A DNA stretch of 10,161 nt from an uncultured Anaerococcus sp. (GCF_937934665.1 NZ_CALGYW010000117.1:1-10161), one strand, 5' to 3'. Counted from the stretch's first letter, positions 1 through 6,660 are shown. Numbers and translations: made by a program. Notes: generated by a model not told the origin, from the sequence alone.

Positions 1-54
1 GCCGAACGGCACGTACGGTGGTGTGAGAGGGCTATTTATTTAGCCCTACTCGAT
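1..54 (+). mobile_element. 3' end of a group II intron (domains V-VI), truncated by window start
   Basis: The first bases match the distal part of a group II intron domain V: a GCC/GGC stem closed by a GAAC loop (1-10), then the conserved 3' strand ACGTACGGT (11-19). Domain VI follows as a hairpin. AGGGCTA (28-34) pairs with TAGCCCT (41-47), and GAG (25-27) pairs with CTC (49-51), leaving A48 as a single bulged adenosine, the expected lariat branch point. Placing the 3' splice site after AT at 53-54 puts A48 seventh from the end, within the usual 7-8 nt. The reverse transcriptase and domains I-IV would lie to the left, so activity and class cannot be judged. The intron points the same way as pstS. 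The call rests on recognised secondary structure and the domain V motif. Confidence 0.85.
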
Positions 55-67
55 TTTGGTATTTTAT

Positions 68-95
68 TTTACAAAGTTTTTACAAATCCTTAAAA
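68..95 (+). promoter_or_regulatory. Pho box: three TTTACA-like direct repeats at 11-bp spacing
   Basis: TTTACA at 68-73, TTTACA at 79-84 and TTAAAA at 90-95 start exactly 11 bp apart, one helical turn. In Bacillus, PhoP binds TT(A/T/C)ACA-type repeats with this period, and E. coli PhoB uses a similar 11-bp direct-repeat layout. The site lies just upstream of pstS in an operon that encodes its own PhoB/PhoP-type regulator, so autoregulation under phosphate starvation is the natural inference. The third repeat is degenerate and may double as the -35 element. Confidence 0.75.
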
Positions 96-118
96 CCCAC
101 CGAATATTCTCCTAGTAT
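90..118 (+). promoter_or_regulatory. Probable pstS operon promoter
   Basis: A -10-like TAGTAT (113-118) lies 17 bp after TTAAAA (90-95), which coincides with the last Pho repeat. A poor -35 overlapped by activator repeats is typical of Pho-activated promoters. TATCAT at 116-121 is an alternative -10. The start site would be near 125, leaving a leader of about 30 nt. Confidence 0.5.
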
Positions 119-124
119 CATAGT

Positions 125-147
125 CTTAAAGTTAAAAACTTAAGGAG
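125..147 (+). promoter_or_regulatory. pstS leader: small hairpin overlapping the Shine-Dalgarno site
   Basis: AAGGAG at 142-147 sits 6 nt before the pstS ATG and fixes that start. CTTAA (125-129) plus GTT (131-133) can pair with AAC (137-139) plus TTAAG (140-144), with A130 bulged and a 3-nt loop. The stem covers the first bases of the Shine-Dalgarno sequence. It is AU-rich and weak, so it may only tune initiation or may be chance. Confidence 0.4.
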
Positions 148-153
148 ATTAAT

Positions 154-1113
154 ATGAAAATTACAAATAAGAAAATTTTAGCAGCCACTCTTTCCCTAGG
201 ACTAGTACTAGCAGGATGCGGAAATGGAAATGAAGAAAAGGTAGAAGAAAAACCAGCTCAAACTGAAACAACAGAAACAGCTGAAGCTCCAGCAGAAGAA
301 AAAGAAGAAACAAGTGATACTGCAAATGCAGAGGATTATGACTTCTCAGTTGTATCTCGCGAAGATGGTTCAGGTACAAGAGGCGCCTTCATAGAACTTG
401 TCGGTCTTGAAGAAGAAGTTGATGGTGCCAAGGAAGACATGACAACCCCAGATGCTATCGTACAGAACTCAACCAACGGTGTTATGCAAACAGTTAGCCA
501 AGACGCTAACGCTATCGGATATATTTCCCTTGGTTCTTTAAATGACACTGTAAAGGCAGTTAAAATCGAAGGAGTAGAAGCAACTGAAGAAAATATAGTA
601 AATGGTTCATACAAAATCTCTAGACCATTTAACCTAGGATTTAAAGAAGCAGAACTAAATGATCTTGCAAAAGACTTCTTAAAATTCTGTATATCAGAAG
701 AAGCTCAAAAACTTAGCCTAGATGAAGGTTATGTTCCACTTCAAGAGACTGAAAAATATGAGGCGGCAGGATTATCAGGCAAGCTTACAGTAGCAGGGTC
801 TACATCTGTAACTCCACTTATGGAAAAAATGGCAGAAAAATACCAAGAACTTAACCCAGACACCAAAATTGAAATCCAATCTACTGGATCATCTGCAGGT
901 ATAGAAGCAGTAATCGACGGAGCAGCTGATATTGCAATGGCAAGTCGTGAATTAAAAGATGAAGAAAAAGAAACTCTAGCTGTAGAAGTAATCGCAACAG
1001 ACGGTATAGCTGTAGTAGTTAATAAAGATAGTAAGGTAGAAGATTTAAGTCTTGAAGAATTAAAACAAATCTTCAAAGGTGAGCTTACAAATACAAGTGA
1101 ACTAGGAAAATAA
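154..1113 (+). CDS. pstS: Phosphate-binding lipoprotein PstS, circularly permuted
   Basis: This is the extracellular phosphate-binding protein of the Pst ABC transporter. Residues 1-22 are a lipoprotein signal ending in LVLAGC (lipidated Cys22). Residues 23-62 are an acidic Thr/Ala/Glu-rich tether. The two halves of the family fold are in swapped order. Residues 63-196 carry SREDGSGTR (68-76) and run to GYVPL (192-196), normally the C-terminal half. Residues 208-319 carry AGSTS (214-218), STGSSAG (243-249) and AADIAMASRE (257-266), normally the N-terminal half. Residues equivalent to the E. coli phosphate contacts T10, S38, D56, R135, S139, G140 and T141 are visible, so binding is probably intact. 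At 319 aa it is close to the usual length. AAGGAG 6 nt upstream supports the start. pstC begins one base after the stop, so the end is fixed. No internal stop or frameshift is seen. Confidence 0.9.
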   Translation: MKITNKKILAATLSLGLVLAGCGNGNEEKVEEKPAQTETTETAEAPAEEKEETSDTANAEDYDFSVVSREDGSGTRGAFIELVGLEEEVDGAKEDMTTPDAIVQNSTNGVMQTVSQDANAIGYISLGSLNDTVKAVKIEGVEATEENIVNGSYKISRPFNLGFKEAELNDLAKDFLKFCISEEAQKLSLDEGYVPLQETEKYEAAGLSGKLTVAGSTSVTPLMEKMAEKYQELNPDTKIEIQSTGSSAGIEAVIDGAADIAMASRELKDEEKETLAVEVIATDGIAVVVNKDSKVEDLSLEELKQIFKGELTNTSELGK

Positions 1114-1114
1114 T

Positions 1115-1978
1115 ATGAATAAGACAAGAGAAAAAATTGGAGAGATAATTTTCCTCTTGTCTGCAGTATTGTCCGTATTTCTGATACTTCTTATCATTTT
1201 CTTCATATTTTCTGAAGGAATTAAGTTTGTAAATGAGTACGGACTTTTAAGATTCATAACCGGCAAGGTTTGGAAACCAACTGCAGGCAATCCAAGATTT
1301 GGAATCTTTCCGATGATTATAGGAACAATTATTGTAACAGGTTTATCAACTTTAATAGCCCTACCCTTTGGCCTAGCTATTTCAATTTTTATGGCCTATT
1401 ATGCGAAAAAAACTTATGAACCTCTAAAGGCTCTAATGAATCTCATGGCTGCGATTCCTTCAGTAGTGTATGGTTTCTTTGCTATGATGGTTTTAGTACC
1501 TTTAGTAAAAGACTTATTTGATGTAAAAAGTGGTATGAATATGCTAACAGCATCTATTCTTCTTGCTGTAATGATACTACCAACTATGGTAAATATTTCT
1601 GAAAACTCACTGAGACAAGTGCCAAAAACTTTTATGACAGGTTCTCTTGCCCTTGGCGCAACAAAAGAAGAAACAATTTATAAGGTAATGCTACCTTATG
1701 CAAAATCTGGTATTTTTTCATCAATTATCCTTGCCATAGGTAGGGCGATTGGTGAAACCATGGCGGTTTACCTTGTAATAGGCAACCAACCAATGATGCC
1801 TTCATCAATCTTTAAGGGTGTAAGAACACTTACAACTAATATCGTCCTAGAGATGGGATATGCTGCTGGTATGCATAGGCAAGCTCTAATTGCAACAGGT
1901 ATGGTTTTATTTATATTTATCCTAATAATAAATATCATTTTTAATATTATAAGAAATAAAACCGAAGAAAGATTATAG
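1115..1978 (+). CDS. pstC: Phosphate ABC transporter permease PstC
   Basis: One of two membrane subunits forming the phosphate channel; it pairs with PstA and is driven by PstB. Predicted membrane helices lie near residues 11-32, 67-95, 105-130, 141-160, 199-222 and 257-279, giving the six-helix plan. The cytoplasmic EAA-type coupling loop, LALGATKEETIYKVMLP, is at about 178-194 and contacts the ATPase. IGRAIGETMAV at 208-218 is the conserved segment typical of PstC/PstA. The length of 287 aa is normal. The gene starts one base after the pstS stop. Its weak AGG (1104-1106) is inside pstS, suggesting translational coupling. There is no hairpin between pstS and pstC to allow differential expression. 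Confidence 0.95.
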   Translation: MNKTREKIGEIIFLLSAVLSVFLILLIIFFIFSEGIKFVNEYGLLRFITGKVWKPTAGNPRFGIFPMIIGTIIVTGLSTLIALPFGLAISIFMAYYAKKTYEPLKALMNLMAAIPSVVYGFFAMMVLVPLVKDLFDVKSGMNMLTASILLAVMILPTMVNISENSLRQVPKTFMTGSLALGATKEETIYKVMLPYAKSGIFSSIILAIGRAIGETMAVYLVIGNQPMMPSSIFKGVRTLTTNIVLEMGYAAGMHRQALIATGMVLFIFILIINIIFNIIRNKTEERL

Positions 1979-1986
1979 GAGATTTT

Positions 1987-2802
1987 ATGAGCAAATTTTT
2001 CAAAGGAACAATAATGCTCCTAGTGACATTAGGCTATGCTATGTCTGGGATTATTATTGCCTATATTTTGATAAAAGGTATACCAAACATTACTCCAGGT
2101 CTATTCAAACTTCAATATACTACAGAAAATGTTTCTTTAATGCCTGCCTTAATAACAACTCTAATGACAATAGTTTTAACCTTGATAATTGCTCTTCCGA
2201 TAGGAATTTTTACAGCAATTTACCTATCAAACTATGCAAAAAATAAGTTTCTAATCAAAGCTGTTAGGTTTTCAACTGAAATACTTTCGTCAATTCCATC
2301 TATAGTTTATGGCCTATTTGGTTACTTGTTTTTTGTATCGAGTGCTGGACGTGGTCTAGGTATGCAGTATTCACTTCTTGCAGGATGTCTTACTGTAGCA
2401 ATCATGATTTTACCTACCATAATTAGAACAACTGAGGAGGCGATTTTGACTGTAAATCCCCTTCAGGCACACGCCTCCCTAGCTCTTGGAGCTAGCAAGA
2501 TCCAAACTATTTTTAAAGTTGTATTACCAGATGCCATGGATGGTATACTTGGCGGAATATTTTTATCAACAGGTAGGATTGTAGGAGAATCAGCTGCCCT
2601 AATATTTACCATGGGTAGTGTACCTGATATACCAAAAGGCTTGTTTAAATCAGCAAGGACCATGGCAGTTCACATGTATGTCCTATCAAGTGAAGGATTT
2701 CATGTCAAAGAAGCCTACGCCACAGCAGTACTTCTTTTAGTCTTTGTGGTCCTAATTAACTTTGTATCTACAAGGATTAGTAAAAAAATAACAAAAGCTT
2801 AG
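1987..2802 (+). CDS. pstA: Phosphate ABC transporter permease PstA
   Basis: Second channel subunit of the Pst importer. Hydrophobic segments begin at about residues 8-30 and 52-80, followed by about four more. The EAA coupling loop SLALGASKIQTIFKVVLP is at about 164-181. GRIVGESAALIF (196-207) is the PstA version of the motif seen in PstC, and the proline-rich loop after it (212-218) fits the family. The length of 271 aa is normal. The Shine-Dalgarno AGGAG (1977-1981) is fused to the pstC stop codon as TAGGAG, with the ATG 5 nt further on. This supports both the start and tight coupling to pstC. Confidence 0.95.
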   Translation: MSKFFKGTIMLLVTLGYAMSGIIIAYILIKGIPNITPGLFKLQYTTENVSLMPALITTLMTIVLTLIIALPIGIFTAIYLSNYAKNKFLIKAVRFSTEILSSIPSIVYGLFGYLFFVSSAGRGLGMQYSLLAGCLTVAIMILPTIIRTTEEAILTVNPLQAHASLALGASKIQTIFKVVLPDAMDGILGGIFLSTGRIVGESAALIFTMGSVPDIPKGLFKSARTMAVHMYVLSSEGFHVKEAYATAVLLLVFVVLINFVSTRISKKITKA

Positions 2803-2810
2803 GAGAAATA

Positions 2811-3674
2811 ATGGAAAAAACAAAAGAAAAAGGCCCCCTAGAAGATAATATGTTTAAAAAGGCTCAAGAAATAAATAAGAAAAATAAATCAATAATTAAA
2901 AAAAGAGATGTAGGAGATAAGGGTACAGCCATTTTGGTTAAGGACCTAGACCTTTGGTATGATAACTTCAAGGCCCTAAAAAAAGTAAATATGGATATCA
3001 AAAAGGGTAAGGTTACAGCCTTCATAGGTCCATCAGGGTGCGGAAAGTCAACCACTCTTAAGTGTTTTAATAGGATGAATGACCTTGTTGATTCATGTAA
3101 GATAGAAGGTTTAATAGAAATAGAAGGAAAGGATATTTACAAAAAAGATGTAGATGTCGTAAGTCTTCGTAGAAATGTTGGCATGGTTTTCCAATCGCCT
3201 AACCCCTTTTCTAAATCAGTCTATGATAATATAACCTATGGTCCCAAAATATCAGGCATCAAGGATAAGGATACCCTAGATGAAATAGTAGAAAATTCTT
3301 TAAAATCTGCTGCAATTTGGGATGAGGTCAAGGATAAACTTGATCAAAATGCCCTATCTTTTTCCGGTGGTCAACAACAGAGGATTTGTATAGCAAGAAC
3401 CCTATCAGTAAACCCAGAAATTGTTTTGATGGATGAGCCTACAAGTGCTCTTGACCCTATATCAACATCTGCTATAGAAGATTTGATGGACGAGTTAAAG
3501 GAAAAGTATACCATAGTAATAGTAACTCACAACATGCAACAAGCAGCAAGAATTTCAGATGAAACAGCCTTTTTCCTTACAGGTGAGGTTATAGAGATGA
3601 ATGAAACCAAAAAGATTTTTGAAGATCCATCTGATAAAAGGACAGAAGATTATATCACAGGAAGGTTTGGATAA
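2811..3674 (+). CDS. pstB: Phosphate ABC transporter ATP-binding protein PstB
   Basis: Cytoplasmic ATPase that powers phosphate import through PstC/PstA. Walker A GPSGCGKST is at residues 73-81, the Q-loop glutamine is Q128 in VFQSPNPF, the ABC signature FSGGQQQR is at 184-191, Walker B IVLMDEP is at 204-210 and the switch histidine is H240. The signature has Phe where Leu is usual. The protein is 287 aa against a usual 250-260, because about 38 lysine-rich, hydrophilic residues precede the ABC domain. Initiation at 2811 is well supported by AGGAG (2801-2805) at 5 nt, fused to the pstA stop, so the extension looks real. An internal Met14 has no good ribosome site. The stop overlaps the phoU start by one base. 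Confidence 0.95.
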   Translation: MEKTKEKGPLEDNMFKKAQEINKKNKSIIKKRDVGDKGTAILVKDLDLWYDNFKALKKVNMDIKKGKVTAFIGPSGCGKSTTLKCFNRMNDLVDSCKIEGLIEIEGKDIYKKDVDVVSLRRNVGMVFQSPNPFSKSVYDNITYGPKISGIKDKDTLDEIVENSLKSAAIWDEVKDKLDQNALSFSGGQQQRICIARTLSVNPEIVLMDEPTSALDPISTSAIEDLMDELKEKYTIVIVTHNMQQAARISDETAFFLTGEVIEMNETKKIFEDPSDKRTEDYITGRFG

Positions 3675-4291
3675 TGAGAACTAGGTTTAACAGTGATTTG
3701 GGATCAATTAAGGAAATGAGCAAGGAAGTAAGCCAACTTATTCTTATTTCCTATGATAGGATTGACCTCTACCTTGAGAATAATAATGATGAGAATTTGG
3801 ACCATGTCATAGAACTTTACGATGATATTAGAAGAGGGGCAGCTGGCATAGAGAGATTTTGTTTTGAGCTTCTTGCCCTCCAACAACCAGTAGCAAGAGA
3901 TTTAAGACTTTTGCAAATGGAAATAAAACTTGCCTCTACATTTAAAAGAATTGCAAGCCATCTAAATTCTGTGGCAGAAATTCTTAAAGTCTACGAGGTA
4001 AGCGAGAAAGAAATTTATTTCTTAAAAAAATTTATAGAAAATGAAAGCAAGATGATAAAAGACGGGATAGAGGCCTTTATAAAAAATGATAAGGACCTAG
4101 CCCTTGATACAATTGAAAAAGACGAGATAAATAACAAGGTATTTGTAGATGCCATAACTTTTGTGGCAGATGAAAACAAAAATGACAGGATAGATGCAGT
4201 GGAATTATCTAATAAGATTCTTCTATTTAAATACTTTGAAAGGCTTGGCGATAGATTTGCCAGGGTGGCAGACTTAGCAACGAGGTTATAA
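3674..4291 (+). CDS. phoU: PhoU-type phosphate transport and signalling regulator
   Basis: PhoU-family proteins are helical cytoplasmic regulators that link the Pst transporter to the PhoR kinase and damp Pho signalling when phosphate is plentiful. The sequence is all-helical with two repeats. The first contains QQPVARDLRLLQMEIK (70-85), a signature stretch of the family. The second ends in YFERLGDRFARVAD (187-200), which keeps the E...D motif expected of a metal-binding repeat. The matching spot in repeat one reads FKRIASH (90-96), with the Glu and Asp replaced by Lys and Ser. The length of 205 aa is slightly under the usual 215-230. GGAAGG (3660-3665 region) precedes the ATG, which overlaps the pstB stop by one base. 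The position between pstB and a two-component pair strongly supports the call. Confidence 0.92.
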   Translation: MRTRFNSDLGSIKEMSKEVSQLILISYDRIDLYLENNNDENLDHVIELYDDIRRGAAGIERFCFELLALQQPVARDLRLLQMEIKLASTFKRIASHLNSVAEILKVYEVSEKEIYFLKKFIENESKMIKDGIEAFIKNDKDLALDTIEKDEINNKVFVDAITFVADENKNDRIDAVELSNKILLFKYFERLGDRFARVADLATRL

Positions 4292-4950
4292 TGATATATG
4301 TAGTTGAAGATGATGGTGCAATTAGAAATTTGGTAAGCTATGCCCTTACAGAAAAAGGTTATGAAGTTAAGGCCTTTGAGGACGGCCTATCTATAGTAGA
4401 AGAAATTAGGGCTAATCCTTGTGAACTTTTACTTTTAGACCTTATGCTTCCAGGCAAGGACGGGGTTAGTATTCTAAAAGAAATAAGGGGGTTTTCTGAC
4501 CTTCCTGTGATAATACTTACAGCCAAGACCGATGAGTTTGACAAGGTCTTAGGTCTTGAAAGTGGAGCTGATGATTATATAACCAAACCATTTTCAATTC
4601 TAGAGCTTTTGTCAAGGGTAAAGGCTATCTTGCGTCGTGTAAATAGGGCTAACCATGATCATTTGACTTATAAGGATATCAGTGTAAATACCAAAAAGAG
4701 AACTGTAAAAGTTGACGGGGAAAAAATAGATTTAACCTACAAAGAATTTGAGATGTTAAACCTATTTATGAATAATCTAGGAAATGTCATCACTAGAGAT
4801 GACTTTCTTTTAAAGATCTGGGGCTATGGCTACCAGGGAGAGACAAGGACTGTTGACGTTCACATAGCAAGTCTAAGAAATAAACTAAAAAATTCTGGCA
4901 AGTATATTACTACTGTAAGAAATTTGGGTTATAAATTCGGAGAGATATGA
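4291..4950 (+). CDS. PhoB/PhoP-type response regulator (OmpR family)
   Basis: DNA-binding response regulator, probably controlling this operon through the Pho box upstream of pstS. The receiver domain spans about residues 1-117: acidic pocket E6-D7-D8, phospho-acceptor D50 in LLLLDLMLPG, T77 in ILTAKT and K99 in YITKPF. The winged-helix effector spans about 123-219, with the recognition-helix stretch TRTVDVHIASLRNKL (185-199) and the wing NLGYKF (211-216). The length of 219 aa is typical. GAGG (4282-4285) lies 5 nt before the ATG. The start overlaps the phoU stop by one base and the stop overlaps the kinase start by four bases. Sequence alone does not distinguish PhoB from PhoP naming; the context makes a phosphate role likely. 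Confidence 0.93.
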   Translation: MIYVVEDDGAIRNLVSYALTEKGYEVKAFEDGLSIVEEIRANPCELLLLDLMLPGKDGVSILKEIRGFSDLPVIILTAKTDEFDKVLGLESGADDYITKPFSILELLSRVKAILRRVNRANHDHLTYKDISVNTKKRTVKVDGEKIDLTYKEFEMLNLFMNNLGNVITRDDFLLKIWGYGYQGETRTVDVHIASLRNKLKNSGKYITTVRNLGYKFGEI

Positions 4951-6260
4951 AGAAATTAACAAAAAAATCATTAAGTATTACAACAACCATAGCGACCGCC
5001 TTTGCTGTGGTTGTTGGTTTTTATACAAAAGAATACGAGATAAGTTTCCTATTTCTGGGCCTGAGCTTAGGGTTACTTATCCTATCTCATTTATACATAG
5101 ACAAAAGACTAGACATTTATGCAAGAAAAATATCAAAATTTGATAAATACTATGATTTTAATAAGGTCGGAGAAGATTTTGAAGATGTAGGCAAGGTTTA
5201 TAGAAATCTTTTAAATAAAAATGTCAAGCTTGAAAAAAACATATCCATCCTCAAAAGACAGATGAGAGAACTTGAAAATATCACCTCCAATATGGAAGAG
5301 GGCTTTATAGTTTTTGATCCCAAGGGAGAGGTGGAACTTATCAATGACTCTGCGAAAAATTTCTTAAATAAGGACGAGACAGTAAGGATTGATAAGTTGA
5401 TAGATAGTAGGGAATATAAACTTGCCCTAAAGGAAGCAAGGATCTTATCAAGGTCTAAGAGCCTATCTTTTGATGCAAATTCTTACCACCTTAAAATTTT
5501 TATTGACCCAATCTATGATGGGGGAAATATGGGTTTTGTAGTAATTATCATAGATAATTCAGAAACTAGGAAGGCAGAACTTATGAGAAGGGAATTTTCA
5601 GCCAATGTAACCCATGAGCTAAAAAGCCCCCTTACTTCAATAAATGGATATGCAGAGCTTATTTCTACAGGTATAGCCAAGGACGAAGATATTAAAAAAT
5701 TTGCTCAAATAATCTTTGATGAAGGCAATAGATTACTTGAGATAATAGACGATATATTAAGACTTTCAAAATTAGATGAAAAAGGCTTAGACTTAGCCAA
5801 ATCCTATGTAGATGTCAAAGAGGAAATGGATGCAATAATAGATAAATTTAGGCAAAAATCTAACAAAAGAAACATCCAAGTAACAAACAATCTTACAACC
5901 TATAGGGTTTATACAGTTAAGTCTTTATTTGTAGATCTTTTATCAAATATTTATGAAAATGCTATCAAATATAATAAGGAAGGAGGCTCTATCGAGATTT
6001 CTTCGATACTGATAGATAGGTCTATGAGGATTTTTATAAAAGATACTGGCATAGGCATAAAAAATTCTGATATAAAGAGAGTTTTCGAGAGATTTTATGT
6101 GGCTGATAAGTCAAGGGATAGGAAGGTAAAATCAACAGGCCTAGGCCTTTCTATTGCAAAACATATAGCAGATAGTCTAGATTTTAAACTAGATTTAGAA
6201 AGTAGGTTTGGAGAGGGTTCTACTTTTATAATAGAAATACCAATAAATGATAGAGGATAG
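4947..6260 (+). CDS. phoR: PhoR-type sensor histidine kinase
   Basis: Membrane histidine kinase, the presumed partner of the preceding regulator. Two hydrophobic segments (about residues 8-25 and 31-50) are separated by only about five residues, so there is essentially no extracellular sensor domain. A charged linker (51-108) could hold a degenerate HAMP or coiled coil. A PAS-like domain spans about 110-205 (MEEGFIVFD at 116-124). The H-box is FSANVTHELKSPLTSI (217-232), with phospho-acceptor H223. The ATPase domain shows the N-box around N338 (NIYENAIKY), the G1 box DTGIG (366-370), the F-box ERFYV (381-385) and the G2 box GLGLS (398-402). The length of 437 aa is normal. Missing external sensing agrees with signals relayed from Pst and PhoU. 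The start lies in an ATGA overlap with the regulator stop. Confidence 0.92.
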   Translation: MKKLTKKSLSITTTIATAFAVVVGFYTKEYEISFLFLGLSLGLLILSHLYIDKRLDIYARKISKFDKYYDFNKVGEDFEDVGKVYRNLLNKNVKLEKNISILKRQMRELENITSNMEEGFIVFDPKGEVELINDSAKNFLNKDETVRIDKLIDSREYKLALKEARILSRSKSLSFDANSYHLKIFIDPIYDGGNMGFVVIIIDNSETRKAELMRREFSANVTHELKSPLTSINGYAELISTGIAKDEDIKKFAQIIFDEGNRLLEIIDDILRLSKLDEKGLDLAKSYVDVKEEMDAIIDKFRQKSNKRNIQVTNNLTTYRVYTVKSLFVDLLSNIYENAIKYNKEGGSIEISSILIDRSMRIFIKDTGIGIKNSDIKRVFERFYVADKSRDRKVKSTGLGLSIAKHIADSLDFKLDLESRFGEGSTFIIEIPINDRG

Positions 6261-6266
6261 TATGTA

Positions 6267-6295
6267 TTGAAATATTTTGTTATATTTGATACAAT
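6267..6295 (+). promoter_or_regulatory. Sigma-A promoter of the hydrogenase-like operon
   Basis: TTGAAA (6267-6272) and TACAAT (6290-6295) are separated by exactly 17 bp, and TG at 6287-6288 gives an extended -10 (TGaTACAAT). Transcription would start near 6302, about 23 nt before the first ATG. No terminator hairpin is seen between the kinase stop and this promoter, so read-through from the phosphate operon remains possible. Confidence 0.8.
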
Positions 6296-6324
6296 TGATG
6301 TAAGAATATAAAAAGGAGACTGAG

Positions 6325-6633
6325 ATGAAGGTAACTATATGTTCATGTGCAAGATGTACAGCCCACGGAAATGAGTATTTACATGATTCCGCAGAGCTAG
6401 TAAAAAGAGATACTGATATTGCTTATGAAGTTGAAAATTTAGGAAAAGCTCCTGAAATTGAAATTTTATATAAGAACATCATGGATGAAGTAGAAGGGTC
6501 AGACAGACAATCACCTATTGTAAAAATAGACGGTGAGTACATAACCAAGGCTAAACCTGAAGTCCTTATGGAAAAGATGCATGCCATTGTCAAAATTGAC
6601 ATAGAAAAATTAGAGTCTGCCCTAGAAAAATAG
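6325..6633 (+). CDS. Small thioredoxin-like protein, degenerate [2Fe-2S] ferredoxin type
   Basis: A 102-aa cytoplasmic protein with no signal peptide. The plan resembles thioredoxin-like [2Fe-2S] proteins of the NuoE/HymA kind: a first strand leading to cysteines (KVTICSCARCTAHG, 2-15), helices, then PIVKIDGEYITKAKPEVLMEKM (64-85), which matches the family's closing strand-helix. That family normally uses four cysteines in two pairs. Here only C6, C8 and C11 exist, and the second pair, expected around residues 48-62, is absent. A classic [2Fe-2S] cluster is therefore unlikely; CxCxxC could bind another metal, be redox-active or be structural. AAGGAG (6313-6318) at 6 nt sets the start. It shares a promoter with the hydrogenase-like gene 27 bp downstream, so a partner or maturation role is plausible. 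The fold assignment is tentative. Confidence 0.6.
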   Translation: MKVTICSCARCTAHGNEYLHDSAELVKRDTDIAYEVENLGKAPEIEILYKNIMDEVEGSDRQSPIVKIDGEYITKAKPEVLMEKMHAIVKIDIEKLESALEK

Positions 6634-6660
6634 AAAATAAGTAGTTAATTGAGGTATTAA

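Noticed and set aside
154..1113. pstS as a pseudogene or a fusion of two broken copies
   Set aside because: The frame is intact with a signal peptide, both halves are complete and non-redundant, and all binding motifs are kept; circular permutation explains it better.
741..1127. 128-aa reverse-strand open frame across the 3' half of pstS
   Set aside because: It lies opposite a gene with clear family motifs, is Ser-rich as expected from an antisense reading, and has no ribosome site or recognisable domain.
6260..6325. Terminator or riboswitch between the kinase gene and the hydrogenase-like operon
   Set aside because: The 64-bp gap contains a good promoter but no stable hairpin with a T-tract and no room for an aptamer.
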